A stretch of 64,000 nt of DNA from Bdellovibrio sp. NC01 (GCF_006874625.1 NZ_CP030034.1:2294001-2358000), one strand, 5' to 3'. Shown: positions 18,748 through 28,543, numbered from the stretch's first letter. The notes: a model not told the origin generated them from the sequence alone. Numbers and translations: made by a program.

Positions 18748-21700
18748 CTATCTAGGTAACGCCGTCACGCCGATTTTAAGCACCTTGCCGTCGATATCAG
18801 AAGTTTCAGTGTGTTTACCTGAAGGCTCTGTATTCATCGCCATGATGTTCAACGTGTGAGTCAACGTTTCGCTAGTAACCATGTCCTTGTGCGCTTCAAG
18901 AGCCTCGAGCAAAGCACCATCACACGCGATGTTCAAAGTGATCTTGTCGTCCAATTTAAAGTCAGCCGATTTACGTGCCGCTTGGATCTTACGCATGATC
19001 TCGCGAGCCAAACCTTCACGTTCTTGCTCTGGAGTCACTGTTGGATCGACTTCGATAGATACAACCTGATGAACTGACAAGTTCGCGTTGTCACCTTTTG
19101 GCGCGCGACGAATTTCTACGTCGGCCAATTGGATCTCTTCACCTTCAACAGTGATTGCTTCACCTTTTTCAAGTTTCAAGATCTCGTTCAATGAAAGTTT
19201 TTGGATGCCCGCACCCACCGCTTTCATTTTAGGTCCCAGACGTTTACCAAGAACCGGGAAGTTTGCTTTCGCAGTCACTTGTACGAACTGATCTTCGTTC
19301 GGATTGTATTCCACTTTGCGGAAGTTCAATTCATCGATGAACAAATGCTCGAACTTTTTCAAAGTCTCAAGAAGCTCTGCACTTCTGTGGATGATTTTGA
19401 TTTCGTTCAACGGGATTTTCGCTTTCACGCCGATTTTTTCACGGTGATTACGTCCCAATGTTACAAGTGTATCCATGGCTTTCACAGCTTCTTCCAATTC
19501 AGGACGAAGCATAGACAAATCAGCTTCTGGGAAAGTTTCCAAGTGCACTGATTCTTTTTTGCCCGGCAATACTTGCGACAAGTTTTTATAAGTTACTTCA
19601 GACATGAACGGAGCAAAAGGTGCCATTAAACGTGACAACGTCACAAGCACTTCATGCAAAGTCTCGTAAGCGTAACGTTTTGTTTCAGGCATGCCTTCTT
19701 GCCAGAACAAGCTTCTGTTGAAACGGATGTACGTGTTCGTCAGGTCTTCAATAAATTGAAGCAAGTGCGGAACAACGTTGTACAAGCGATAAGCGTCCAT
19801 CTCTTGACGAGTGTTTGCAATCAAACCATTCAAACGAGAAAGAACCCATTGGTCCAAGATGTTTGGAGATTTTTTCGCATCGCCTTTTGGAACAAAATTA
19901 TCGATGTTCGCGTAATTCGCAAAGAACGAATACGAGTTCCACCATCTTAACAAGATCTTACGAACGATATCGTAAACGCCTTTTTCAGAGAATTTCAATT
20001 CCTGCGCTTTAACGACTGGAGAGTCGATCAAATACAGGCGCAAAGCATCGGCACCGTGTTGATTCAAAACTTCCATTGGATCTGGATAGTTTTTCAAAGA
20101 CTTCGACATCTTGCGACCGTCTTCAGCAAGCACTAAACCATTCACAACCACGTTTTTGAACGGAGCTTGATTGAATAATGCCGTACCGATGATCGACAAC
20201 GTGTAGAACCAACCGCGCGTTTGATCCAAACCTTCCGCGATGAAATCTGCTGGGAAAGCTTTTTTAAATTCTTCCACTGAAGTTTCAGGATAACCCCACT
20301 GTGCGTAAGGCATTGAGCCTGATTCAAACCAGCAGTCCAAAACGCCATCCACACGCTTCAATGGTGATTTACCAGTTGGCGATGGGATTGTGATTTTATC
20401 AACGAATTGAATATGCAAATCGTCGACTTTTTGACCCGACAATTTTTCAAGCTCTGCACGAGAGCCCACACAGATCACTTCGCCTTCAGCATTTCTCCAA
20501 AGTGGAAGCGGAGTCCCCCAGAAACGGTTACGAGAGATCGCCCAATCACGAGCGCCTTCCAACCAGTTACCGAAACGACCATCACGAAGATGATCTGGAA
20601 CCCATGTCGTGTTTTTATTGTTGGCGATCAATTCTTCTTTGATTTTTTCAACCGCAACAAACCATGAAGACACCGCACGATAAATGAGCGGAGTATCTGA
20701 ACGATAACAGAATGGGTAACTATGTTGAATTGTATCTTGTTTGAACAAGTTACCGCGTTTTTTCAAATCAGCGATGATGTCTTTATCGGCATCCTTCACA
20801 CGCTTACCCGCGTAGTCAGGAACTTCTGAAGTGAACATACCATCGTCATCAACAGGGTTCACAAGTGGAATGCCCGCTTTTGAACACGCGTAGTAGTCTT
20901 CCTCACCGAATGCAGGCGCCATGTGAACAACACCTGTACCGCTGTCAGTCGTTACGTGATCAGAAGAAATAATTCTGAAGGCGCCTTTGTCGGCGCGATC
21001 TGCGAAGTACGAGAACAGCGGCTCATACGTCATGCCGACCAAGTCTTTACCCTTCATCATTTGCAAAACTTCAACTTCTTCATCTGGTTTCTTAAACACA
21101 GACGGAAGCAACGCTTGGCCCAAGATCAATTTGCGACCTGTCGCTTTTTCTTGAACTTTCACGTAGTCGATATCCAAACCAACAGCCAAAGCTAAGTTCG
21201 ATGGCAATGTCCAAGGAGTCGTCGTCCAAGCCATCACCGCTGTATCAGGTTGGTTTACCAACTTGAACATCACAGTGATCGCAGGGTCTTGCACCATTTT
21301 ATAGTTTTGATTCGCTTCGAAATTTGAAAGCGAAGTCGAAATCCCTACAGAGTACGGAACAACTTTATAACCTTCATAGATCAGGCCTTTTTCAAAAAGT
21401 TGTTGGAACACCCACCACACGCTTTGCATGAAAGAAACGTCCATTGTGAAGTATGGATTTTCCATATCCACCCAACGACCTACTCTGCGGACTGTTGTTT
21501 TCCACTCTTCGGAATAACGTTTCACGATAGACTTACAAGCGTCGTTGTAATTTTCGACACCCATTTTGAAAACGTCTTTGCGTGATTCGATTTTATGAGT
21601 CTTGTTGATTTCGTACTCAACCGGAAGACCGTGACAGTCCCAACCGAAACGACGAGGCACTGTGTAGCCCTTCATTGTCCAGTAACGAGGAACAACGTCT

Positions 21701-21921
21701 TTCAAAACACCCGCAAGCAAGTGACCATAGTGAGGCAAGCCCGTTGCGAACGGAGGGCCGTCGTAAAAGCTGTAAGTTTTTTTGCCAGCAGGATCGAGAG
21801 TCTGTTTAAAAATCTGCGCTTGATCCCAGAAGTTAAGAATTTGTTCTTCTTGTTTTGAAAGTTGAACATCTGGTTTTACTGCTGAATATGGAGTCGAACT
21901 TGTGCTGTTTGCGTTTGTCAT
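18748..21921 (-). CDS. ileS: Isoleucyl-tRNA synthetase, IleRS2 type
   Basis: 1057 residues, charging tRNA-Ile. FYDGPPFATGLPHYGHLLAG carries the HxGH signature, WDCHGLPVEYEINK follows, and GRKMSKSLKNY is the KMSKS loop; the editing domain has MAWTTTPWTLPSN. The C-terminus lacks the CxxC zinc finger of ordinary bacterial IleRS1 and instead has the long eukaryote-like tail. That makes it the IleRS2 class, which is known for low sensitivity to mupirocin. AAGGA before the ATG. Confidence 0.95.
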   Translation of the reverse strand: MTNANSTSSTPYSAVKPDVQLSKQEEQILNFWDQAQIFKQTLDPAGKKTYSFYDGPPFATGLPHYGHLLAGVLKDVVPRYWTMKGYTVPRRFGWDCHGLPVEYEINKTHKIESRKDVFKMGVENYNDACKSIVKRYSEEWKTTVRRVGRWVDMENPYFTMDVSFMQSVWWVFQQLFEKGLIYEGYKVVPYSVGISTSLSNFEANQNYKMVQDPAITVMFKLVNQPDTAVMAWTTTPWTLPSNLALAVGLDIDYVKVQEKATGRKLILGQALLPSVFKKPDEEVEVLQMMKGKDLVGMTYEPLFSYFADRADKGAFRIISSDHVTTDSGTGVVHMAPAFGEEDYYACSKAGIPLVNPVDDDGMFTSEVPDYAGKRVKDADKDIIADLKKRGNLFKQDTIQHSYPFCYRSDTPLIYRAVSSWFVAVEKIKEELIANNKNTTWVPDHLRDGRFGNWLEGARDWAISRNRFWGTPLPLWRNAEGEVICVGSRAELEKLSGQKVDDLHIQFVDKITIPSPTGKSPLKRVDGVLDCWFESGSMPYAQWGYPETSVEEFKKAFPADFIAEGLDQTRGWFYTLSIIGTALFNQAPFKNVVVNGLVLAEDGRKMSKSLKNYPDPMEVLNQHGADALRLYLIDSPVVKAQELKFSEKGVYDIVRKILLRWWNSYSFFANYANIDNFVPKGDAKKSPNILDQWVLSRLNGLIANTRQEMDAYRLYNVVPHLLQFIEDLTNTYIRFNRSLFWQEGMPETKRYAYETLHEVLVTLSRLMAPFAPFMSEVTYKNLSQVLPGKKESVHLETFPEADLSMLRPELEEAVKAMDTLVTLGRNHREKIGVKAKIPLNEIKIIHRSAELLETLKKFEHLFIDELNFRKVEYNPNEDQFVQVTAKANFPVLGKRLGPKMKAVGAGIQKLSLNEILKLEKGEAITVEGEEIQLADVEIRRAPKGDNANLSVHQVVSIEVDPTVTPEQEREGLAREIMRKIQAARKSADFKLDDKITLNIACDGALLEALEAHKDMVTSETLTHTLNIMAMNTEPSGKHTETSDIDGKVLKIGVTALPR

Positions 21922-22015
21922 AGGTCCTTAATAACTATCAGGTTTTCCCAACTCGTGCACCATTTAGATGAAAGCAAATTTGGAAAAATCCTGACAGTCC
22001 AGACCGAGCGCTGCG

Positions 22016-22573
22016 TTAATACGGCTTTTCCTCTGAAATTCCCGGCCCAAGAACCCCTTCAATATAGCGTTTGAGCTCTGAGAACTTGTACGGTCCCGTA
22101 TATTTTACGCCGTTGATGTAAAAAGCAGGAGTTCCATCGACCCCACTTTTTTCACCGGACTGATAATCCTCTTTCACGTGGGCCAGCAACCCTTCGTTGC
22201 TGATGTCGCGTTGAAATTTGCGAACATCCAACTTCAAAGCGTTCGCATAAGCGATCAGGTCTTCGGGCTCTAAAGCTGATTGGTTTTCATAAAGCATGTC
22301 GTGCATTTCCCAAAACTTACCCTGAAGTCCAGCTGCCTCCGCAGCCAGTGCTGCCGTCACGGCATAGCGATGCGAATGCACGAGCGGAAAATTTCTGAAC
22401 ACGAAACGCAGTTTATCACCGAAATGATTCTGCAAAGTTTTAATCATCGGATATGCGGCTCCACAAAATGGACATTGATAATCGCCATACTCGACAAGTG
22501 TGATAGCGGCGTTCTTATTTCCTTGAATATGATCCGAGTCAGTCACCGCACGACTGAGATTTCTTGCACCCAT
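22016..22573 (-). CDS. DsbA-family thioredoxin-fold protein, cytosolic
   Basis: 185 residues with VEYGDYQCPFCGAAYPMIK (active-site CPFC near residue 35) and the helical insertion and cis-Pro region GVDGTPAFYINGVKY, as in DsbA/DSBA-like oxidoreductases and the thioredoxin_4 family. There is no signal peptide, so it acts in the cytoplasm, perhaps as a thiol oxidoreductase. AGGAG lies upstream of the ATG. Confidence 0.85.
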   Translation of the reverse strand: MGARNLSRAVTDSDHIQGNKNAAITLVEYGDYQCPFCGAAYPMIKTLQNHFGDKLRFVFRNFPLVHSHRYAVTAALAAEAAGLQGKFWEMHDMLYENQSALEPEDLIAYANALKLDVRKFQRDISNEGLLAHVKEDYQSGEKSGVDGTPAFYINGVKYTGPYKFSELKRYIEGVLGPGISEEKPY

Positions 22574-22688
22574 ATTTTTTCTCCTGCCACTGTTATGATA
22601 AGGGACGCGGCTTCAACTTGCCTATTTGCTTTATCGCATATTGAACATCCCCACAGCATCTCGGAAAATTTCGACAGAGGGATTTCAT

Positions 22689-24743
22689 ATGGCGAGTTCT
22701 AGTATTGTGATTGAATCGCGAGTCCAACTTTTCTCGACTTTGGCAGAAGCGGCCGAACTTGAGCACAACTTCATGTGCTTATACTTGTATGCCATGTTGG
22801 GATTAAAACGCTCAGAAGACGAAGGCCTGACCAAAGAAGAACTCGCCGCTGTCGATCGTTGGCGCCGGGTGATTTTGGGAATTGCCCTGGAAGAAATGAC
22901 TCATCTTTCGCTGGTATCGAATCTTTTTGTGTCGATGGGCTCAACTCCCCATTTTTCGCGCCCTAACTTTCCCGCTTATCCCGGGATGTATCCCGCAAAC
23001 ATCGTGGTCGAGCTTGCACGCTTTGACATGAGTACACTGGATCATTTTATTTTTTTAGAACGCCCGCGATCACTAGAAGTGCACGATGGCGAAACCTTCG
23101 TTCCAAACAAACAGTATAGCCGCCAAGCTCCCCAACACACTTTGATGGCGCACACTGGAGATTACGATACTGTCGGTGATTTGTACGACACTTTACATGA
23201 ATGCATTTCTCAGCTGTGCGAAAAACTAGGTGAGCAGCAATTGTTCTGTGGAAATCCTGCACAGCAAATCGGTCCATTGGATTCGCCGTTGCCAGGACTG
23301 CTCATCATTAAAGACAAAGCCACAGCCTTTCAAGCTTTAGACACAATCATCAGACAAGGCGAAGGAGCGACGGAAGAAGCGGGCTCTCACTTTGCGCGCT
23401 TTAATGCAATCAAAACTGAATATGCGGAATTACTGGCGAAGAATCCCAATTTTGAACCATCACGTCCCGTGGCTCGCAATCCGATCATGCGTAAACCGGT
23501 TGAGCTTGGCAATCGTGTGTTTGTTGATGAACCGTTGGCTGCGCAATTCATGGATGTCGCAAACGCGCTTTACATTTTCATGTTAAAAACTTTGATCCAA
23601 ATTTATGCCATCGAAAATCGCAGCAACGTCGAGAAAAAAGAAATGCTGGGTATTGCCTATGCCCTTATGCACGCGATGGCGACTGTGGGGGAACTACTCA
23701 CACACCTGCCGGCCTCACCAAACAACAACTGCAATGCCGGGATGAGTTTTGCTATGGCTAGATCCTTATCACCACTGTCACCCAGTGGCGAGATGGTGAT
23801 TATGAACGAACGCATTGATCAAATTAAAGACGCCATCACACGACTGAGCGAAGAATTAAAACGCCAGAAAGCCAACAACCCGCACATTCAAGCATGCCTC
23901 GATCAGCTTGAAAGCACACAAGGTCAAATCAAAGAAATCTATCAACGCGCGCAAAAAATTTCTGGAACGAATGACGACAAAGCTCTTCAAAAAACTGGAA
24001 CCAGCAATGCCACGTCTTTAGCTGCGGTCGCGGAGTCTAGCAAAGCAAATCCCATCGAGATCGCAGACTCGCCAGCAATTGCCGTTTCTTTTGAAGGCAA
24101 AAAATGTATGCACGCGCGCCATTGTGTCACACAATTACCCGGAGTCTTTTTAGCGAACACTCCCGGAAAATGGATTTTGCCTGAAAAAGCCAATGCCGAC
24201 GAATTGGCTTCAGTCATTCGCCAATGTCCGTCAGGAGCTTTGAAATACAAAAGTAAATCAAAAGATCTGCATGATGAAACTGCACCTGCGGTCAATGTTT
24301 TGCGTTTACGTGAAAACGGACCTTACGCCGTTCTTGGTGATATGGAGATCGATGGCAAAAAAATCGGTTATCGCGCAACACTCTGTCGTTGTGGTCAATC
24401 ACAAAACAAACCCTTCTGTGATGCCGCCCACGTTGCTTGTAACTTCAAAGCTAGCGGCGAGCCCGAAACAGTCGATGCCACTGAATTACAGAATCGTGGT
24501 GGTGTCTTAAAACTCGATCGTATCACCGATGGTCCCCTTTCTGTTTCGGGAAACCTTGAATTATGCACTGGCACCGGACGCGTGGTTCTGCGCACTGAAA
24601 GCGCCCGCCTGTGTCGTTGCGGAAATTCAAAGTCAAAACCCTTGTGCGACAGTTCTCACTTGGCCGCTGGCTTTAAAGACACGGTCCGTATCAATGAACC
24701 TCCCCCACCATTGCCACCTCATCCCGGAAGTGCGAGTTTGTGA
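22689..24743 (+). CDS. Ferritin-like / ferredoxin / double CDGSH fusion protein
   Basis: 684 residues. Residues 10-345 form a ferritin-like di-iron domain of the iminophenyl-pyruvate dimer synthase type (EAAELEHNFMCLYLYAM, LGIALEEMTHLSLVSNLF, EEAGSHFARF). Residues 465-520 match a short divergent ferredoxin domain with Cys473, Cys479 and Cys513. Two CDGSH [2Fe-2S] motifs follow: Cys566, Cys568, Cys577, His581 and Cys642, Cys644, Cys653, His657. A Pro-rich tail ends it. Start at 22689 after AGAGGG. The combination suggests a redox enzyme with its own electron relay; the substrate is unknown. Stop overlaps the next gene. Confidence 0.85.
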   Translation: MASSSIVIESRVQLFSTLAEAAELEHNFMCLYLYAMLGLKRSEDEGLTKEELAAVDRWRRVILGIALEEMTHLSLVSNLFVSMGSTPHFSRPNFPAYPGMYPANIVVELARFDMSTLDHFIFLERPRSLEVHDGETFVPNKQYSRQAPQHTLMAHTGDYDTVGDLYDTLHECISQLCEKLGEQQLFCGNPAQQIGPLDSPLPGLLIIKDKATAFQALDTIIRQGEGATEEAGSHFARFNAIKTEYAELLAKNPNFEPSRPVARNPIMRKPVELGNRVFVDEPLAAQFMDVANALYIFMLKTLIQIYAIENRSNVEKKEMLGIAYALMHAMATVGELLTHLPASPNNNCNAGMSFAMARSLSPLSPSGEMVIMNERIDQIKDAITRLSEELKRQKANNPHIQACLDQLESTQGQIKEIYQRAQKISGTNDDKALQKTGTSNATSLAAVAESSKANPIEIADSPAIAVSFEGKKCMHARHCVTQLPGVFLANTPGKWILPEKANADELASVIRQCPSGALKYKSKSKDLHDETAPAVNVLRLRENGPYAVLGDMEIDGKKIGYRATLCRCGQSQNKPFCDAAHVACNFKASGEPETVDATELQNRGGVLKLDRITDGPLSVSGNLELCTGTGRVVLRTESARLCRCGNSKSKPLCDSSHLAAGFKDTVRINEPPPPLPPHPGSASL

Positions 24744-25111
24744 TGCATGATCCAGAACTGTTAGTCACAGTCGAAGATCTTCTGCGATTGCGCGAACTCG
24801 ATGGCGGAGAGATGGAACTTATGAAATCCGTCAGCGACTATTTTTTCAAAACGATCTTTCAGGATTTTGAAAGAATACAAAAACTTAACGAACAAGAAAA
24901 ACTTTTTGAGGCGCAAGAAGAAGCACATCGCTTGCGCGCCTCTTGTCTAAGCTTAGGGCTTCGTCCACTAGGGGAATTATTTGGAGCGATAGAAAAAAAC
25001 TTCGTACTGTGGGATGAACACGGCCGGCGTGAACACCTGGTCCGCATTGAGTTTTGCTTGAATCAAAGCACCAAAGAATTAAGCAAAGTTTTAGAAAGTT
25101 TGCTTGGATAG
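24743..25111 (+). CDS. HPt-domain phosphotransfer protein
   Basis: 122 residues, all helical. EEAHRLRASCLSLGLRPLGELF has the HPt pattern, with His62 as the likely phospho-acceptor and the Gly-Leu turn after it. ATG overlaps the previous stop by one base (TGATG), so translation is coupled to the iron-sulfur protein. It would pass phosphate between a hybrid kinase and a response regulator; neither is adjacent. The family call rests on the helix pattern alone. Confidence 0.65.
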   Translation: MHDPELLVTVEDLLRLRELDGGEMELMKSVSDYFFKTIFQDFERIQKLNEQEKLFEAQEEAHRLRASCLSLGLRPLGELFGAIEKNFVLWDEHGRREHLVRIEFCLNQSTKELSKVLESLLG

Positions 25112-25358
25112 CACGCCCAACACTCATGCCCGAGATTCTTAATTCCCGTCTAAGAATTAGATTTAAACGTGTTTAATTTTATTAAATAGCGCTCACACAA
25201 TTTTGCGTTCCATGACTGCTTAGACACTCATCCACTTGTAAGGTCTTAGCATTTCGAACAATTGCACTACCGTTCCAGATTTCTTGATCTCATTCTGATA
25301 CAAACGACACTTATGCCCTGTTGTTAAAATTCCGACAAGTATTCATAAGAGGACCATG

Positions 25359-27323
25359 ATGCTTCGGAATTTACTGAACGTAATCGCACTATTTTCGAGT
25401 TTGTTTCTAACAGCTTGCGCGCTGGACGTGAGTTTATTCAGTTCAAGCGCCAAACTTCCTTCCTCAACGCAAGTTACTTCGGGACCCGCGACATATATTC
25501 CAACGGGGAACTACACTCTTTCTCTGGCTAAGACGCTTGGTAAAAACAAATGGGTCGGCGCTTGGGCGCAAGGTACTGGTAACGGAAAAGGTTTTGTTGA
25601 TAATGCAAAGAACTTCACCATGATTGGCGATGGCGGCATCATCACTTTCGACGCCACCGGCGCAACTCTTAATACAATTCCGATCGACTTCAACACTTAT
25701 CGTCGCTGGGTTGCGGGCCCTAATCCATTTTTTAAAACTCCGAGTGGTGATTATTATATCGGTAGTTCCATCGACTGGAGCCAACCCGTTCCAAATGGAA
25801 TTCTGAAAGTAACTGCCGCTGGCGCGATTTCGCAATTGCCACTGACTGCGGGTCATCAACTTGAAAACGGCGTTTGGGATTTAAAGCCCGTTAAATTCGC
25901 TGATAACAGCGACGGCATGATGTCGGCCAATTTTAACACCGGGGCCACAGTCTATGGCTCCGTCGATCCGACAACGATTGACCTTTATGATCTGAATGGC
26001 AATTACATCCGATCTATTGGTGCAGCCCAAAACACAACACTCAAGATCTTTTCACAAAATCCAGTGACAAAAGATATCTGGGCTCTTTCCAATAATTATC
26101 CCAATTATATTTATCAATACCACATTGATGGCACACTCGTGCAAATTCACGACCTGACAGGTGGCGCCATCGAGTCCTTTATCGACGTGACCTTTGATGC
26201 TTCAGGAAAAATGTATGTCACTGGCTTGGGCGACCCGAATGACTATACCAATGGTGGCACCACTCGCGGCATTGCCATTTACGACGTTTCAAGTGGTACG
26301 CCGTCTTTGTTAAGTGCAATTCACTCGAACAGTTCACGCACTCTGCGCGTGACATATCTTGCGATATCACCCGACGGCCAAACATTTGTTGTCATGAACA
26401 ATGCCTATCGTGCCACGGGTTTAGCCGAACGCTGGGAATATTCATCCGGAGCCTTTCAATATGTTACGAGTCTAGATTCTTCAGGCAGTGGCGTAAATGA
26501 TTTTAACTCGAGCTCTGGTGTCGGTGTGATGGCCTTAGACAGCTCTGAAAATGTTTATATCGATGACAATGGCAATAAGCGTGTCAAAGTCTACACCAAA
26601 GATGGCACATACTTGCGCAGCTTTTCAGTCGACGATACAAACATCAACTATTGGGCCATCCATTCGCTGGCAGCCACTTCAACTGGTAAAATCGTTGCTA
26701 GCGGTTACAACTACGATCTTGGCAATACAACCCAAGTCACTATTATATTGAAAAAATATTCCACGACTGGCGTCTTAGAAGATACCAAATCGTTATTCAT
26801 GCCTTCTGTTGCGATGATTCCGCAATTTATGGGTATCGATTCACAAGATCGCATCTGGTATGACGACGGCACCACTCTTTATGCAGTCACACTCGATGGC
26901 ACACTTGATACGACGTTAAGTCGCAGCGATGCTTCATTCAATGTCACAGGTGGGGTCTTTGGCCCGCAGATCATTGGTACGAAAATTTATTATCTCGACA
27001 TTGCTGATTATTCTCTGCACGTGCGCGATCTTGACGGAACTCACCAGGTTATTTCGTCGGCTGCACAAAATACCGCGGCAGGATTGATTCTTATTTACCC
27101 AGCTGGCGGTATTCAGCCGTTGCGCGATGGGAAATTGGCTTGTTTAGCTGTGACGACTTCAATGACGGGTCAGTATCTGGTGCTCGAACCAGATAACAAT
27201 TATTCAATCGCTTCTAAAATCACGATCAATGATATCAATGCCTTTGGTTTGATGATTTGGACGTCGGCAGGATTATTCGTTCGCGCCACTTACGATCGTT
27301 TCTTGCTGTACTCTCTGCAGTAG
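25359..27323 (+). CDS. Beta-propeller (NHL-like) lipoprotein
   Basis: About 654 residues. Lipobox LTAC at residues 17-20 predicts a lipid-anchored protein. The remainder is a run of beta-propeller blades: MALDSSENVYIDDNGNKRVKV is a typical NHL repeat, with similar units near VTFDASGKMYVTGLGDPN and FMGIDSQDRIWYDDGTTLYAV. Two ATGs are adjacent (25356, 25359); the second is better spaced from AGAGGA. No catalytic motif is evident; surface binding is a guess. Confidence 0.8.
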   Translation: MLRNLLNVIALFSSLFLTACALDVSLFSSSAKLPSSTQVTSGPATYIPTGNYTLSLAKTLGKNKWVGAWAQGTGNGKGFVDNAKNFTMIGDGGIITFDATGATLNTIPIDFNTYRRWVAGPNPFFKTPSGDYYIGSSIDWSQPVPNGILKVTAAGAISQLPLTAGHQLENGVWDLKPVKFADNSDGMMSANFNTGATVYGSVDPTTIDLYDLNGNYIRSIGAAQNTTLKIFSQNPVTKDIWALSNNYPNYIYQYHIDGTLVQIHDLTGGAIESFIDVTFDASGKMYVTGLGDPNDYTNGGTTRGIAIYDVSSGTPSLLSAIHSNSSRTLRVTYLAISPDGQTFVVMNNAYRATGLAERWEYSSGAFQYVTSLDSSGSGVNDFNSSSGVGVMALDSSENVYIDDNGNKRVKVYTKDGTYLRSFSVDDTNINYWAIHSLAATSTGKIVASGYNYDLGNTTQVTIILKKYSTTGVLEDTKSLFMPSVAMIPQFMGIDSQDRIWYDDGTTLYAVTLDGTLDTTLSRSDASFNVTGGVFGPQIIGTKIYYLDIADYSLHVRDLDGTHQVISSAAQNTAAGLILIYPAGGIQPLRDGKLACLAVTTSMTGQYLVLEPDNNYSIASKITINDINAFGLMIWTSAGLFVRATYDRFLLYSLQ

Positions 27324-27361
27324 AGGGTCCAGGATCTCTTGAGTATTAACACTAATAGGCG

Positions 27362-27391
27362 TTGCACTCGGTATTGTGATGAGTTTAAGAT
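27362..27391 (+). promoter_or_regulatory. Putative sigma-70 promoter
   Basis: TTGCAC and TAAGAT separated by 18 bases, 28 bases before the ATG of the 27419 gene. The TAAGATTTTAT run recurs at the dps promoter. Confidence 0.4.
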
Positions 27392-27418
27392 TTTATAGTT
27401 ATCCATTGGAGGGACAAC

Positions 27419-27871
27419 ATGAAATTCTTAATCATCACGAGTGCATCTTTGTTAATTGGTAGCATGTCACAGGCCGCGAAACTTCACTGCGAAGGAACTT
27501 ATTTCTTCTATAAGATCACAGCTGACACGACAACTTCTGGAAATCAGATCGCGAGCGATATCATCGTTAAGGTGAATGGCGGATCTAAATACACGGGCAC
27601 AATGCAAGCGACTTCAAGTGACATCCAAGAAGGACGTTACATTCGCGCGATTGGCGAAGGTGCCGACGGCTCTGGCAAATTGAATGCGAACTTCAATGCG
27701 CGCACAAAAACTTATGATGGAACTTTAGATGCGGCGACGTCTGTTGGTAACGCCAATGTCGACGTGACTTGCACAATGACGAACAGTGCAAACCCTGCAT
27801 TCGACATCACTCCTGAAGAGGCACGTGCTCAAGGACTTTACCCTGTTCAAAACAACGTAGAACTTTACTAG
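27419..27871 (+). CDS. Small exported protein of unknown function
   Basis: 150 residues with a signal peptide ending SMSQAAK and an otherwise beta-rich mature part. Two Cys, in LHCEG near the mature N-terminus and VTCTM near the end, could form one disulfide. GGAGG precedes the ATG. No family recognised; it lies after a putative promoter of its own. Confidence 0.7.
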   Translation: MKFLIITSASLLIGSMSQAAKLHCEGTYFFYKITADTTTSGNQIASDIIVKVNGGSKYTGTMQATSSDIQEGRYIRAIGEGADGSGKLNANFNARTKTYDGTLDAATSVGNANVDVTCTMTNSANPAFDITPEEARAQGLYPVQNNVELY

Positions 27872-27893
27872 TTTTTCGTTTTCTGTATTTATC

Positions 27894-27923
27894 AAAAAAA
27901 ATGGGGGAGCTCATCGCTCCCCC
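27894..27923 (-). terminator. Intrinsic terminator for the 39-aa gene
   Basis: Arms GGGGGAGC and GCTCCCCC with a 5-base loop. Read leftwards the stem is followed by eight T residues, so it stops minus-strand transcription coming from 27989. Confidence 0.85.
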
Positions 27924-27988
27924 GGACTGTAGAGGGGAACCACCAAACCCTCTATCAATCACCAAACTAAATTATCTAAATTAAAATT

Positions 27989-28108
27989 CTAACGTTTATT
28001 GCGTGCTACAGCTTTTGCGGGTCTTCTCCCAATGGTGAGCCACAACGAGTACATCACAACACCAGAGTAGAAGAGGCAGAACATCGCTACGTCATGTAAT
28101 TCAGTCAT
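27989..28108 (-). CDS. Small membrane protein, 39 residues
   Basis: MTELHDVAMFCLFYSGVVMY continues into SLWLTIGRRPAKAVARNKR: one membrane helix followed by a positively charged tail, so the tail should stay in the cytoplasm. GGGAG sits at the right distance from the ATG, a hairpin lies in the leader, and a strong minus-strand terminator follows 66 bases later. This full transcription-unit layout makes it more credible than length alone would. No homologue recalled. Confidence 0.6.
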   Translation of the reverse strand: MTELHDVAMFCLFYSGVVMYSLWLTIGRRPAKAVARNKR

Positions 28109-28436
28109 CGCTCACTCCCTTCCCTATCGTTAGCACTCCGACTTCGTCGGAGTAATCTAGTTAAAAAAACTTCTCCTTGAATCGGCCTTCCTTGGCCTCG
28201 GTTGCTTGAAGCGCCATCCTAGCTCTTCTTGCTTCCGTTGTAAGAGCGTCCGTGCTCTTGTTGTATTGACCAAAGAGTTGTCAGTTGGGGTTAAAAACTT
28301 TTGCTAAAAATGTGGGCAAAAGAAGGTCTAGTTCGGTGAAAAGCCGCGGCAATGCGTTTATTTGACTCTGAGGGGTCAAAATGCTTAAGTATTTATTCCC
28401 TCTATCAGATTTATTTATCTGGTTTCTTTGCGGTGC
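28109..28436. other. Gene-free region between the small protein and tRNA-Leu
   Basis: No convincing reading frame. It holds the leader of the 39-aa gene with a perfect hairpin at 28135-28153 (7-8 bp stem), a GC-rich inverted patch near 28184-28198 followed on the minus strand by seven T residues, and the upstream part of the tRNA gene. A small minus-strand RNA ending at that T-run is possible but unsupported. Confidence 0.4.
28135..28153 (-). promoter_or_regulatory. Leader hairpin
   Basis: ACTCCGA and TCGGAGT arms around CTTCG, 27 bases upstream of the ATG of the 39-aa gene. Could stabilise the mRNA or tune translation. Confidence 0.4.
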
Positions 28437-28519
28437 GCGCCGGTGGTGGAATTGGTAGACACGTACGTTTGAGGGGCGTATGCGCAAGCGTGGGGGTTCA
28501 AGTCCCCCCCGGCGCACCA
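28437..28519 (+). tRNA. tRNA-Leu (anticodon GAG)
   Basis: Acceptor arms GCGCCGG (28437-28443) and CCGGCGC (28509-28515), discriminator A and encoded CCA to 28519. The anticodon loop TTGAGGG places GAG at 28471-28473. Long variable arm TGCGCAAGCG and T-loop TTCAAGT, as expected for leucine. 83 bases. Confidence 0.95.
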
Positions 28520-28543
28520 CTTTCCAAATCGCAACTCTCCGCC

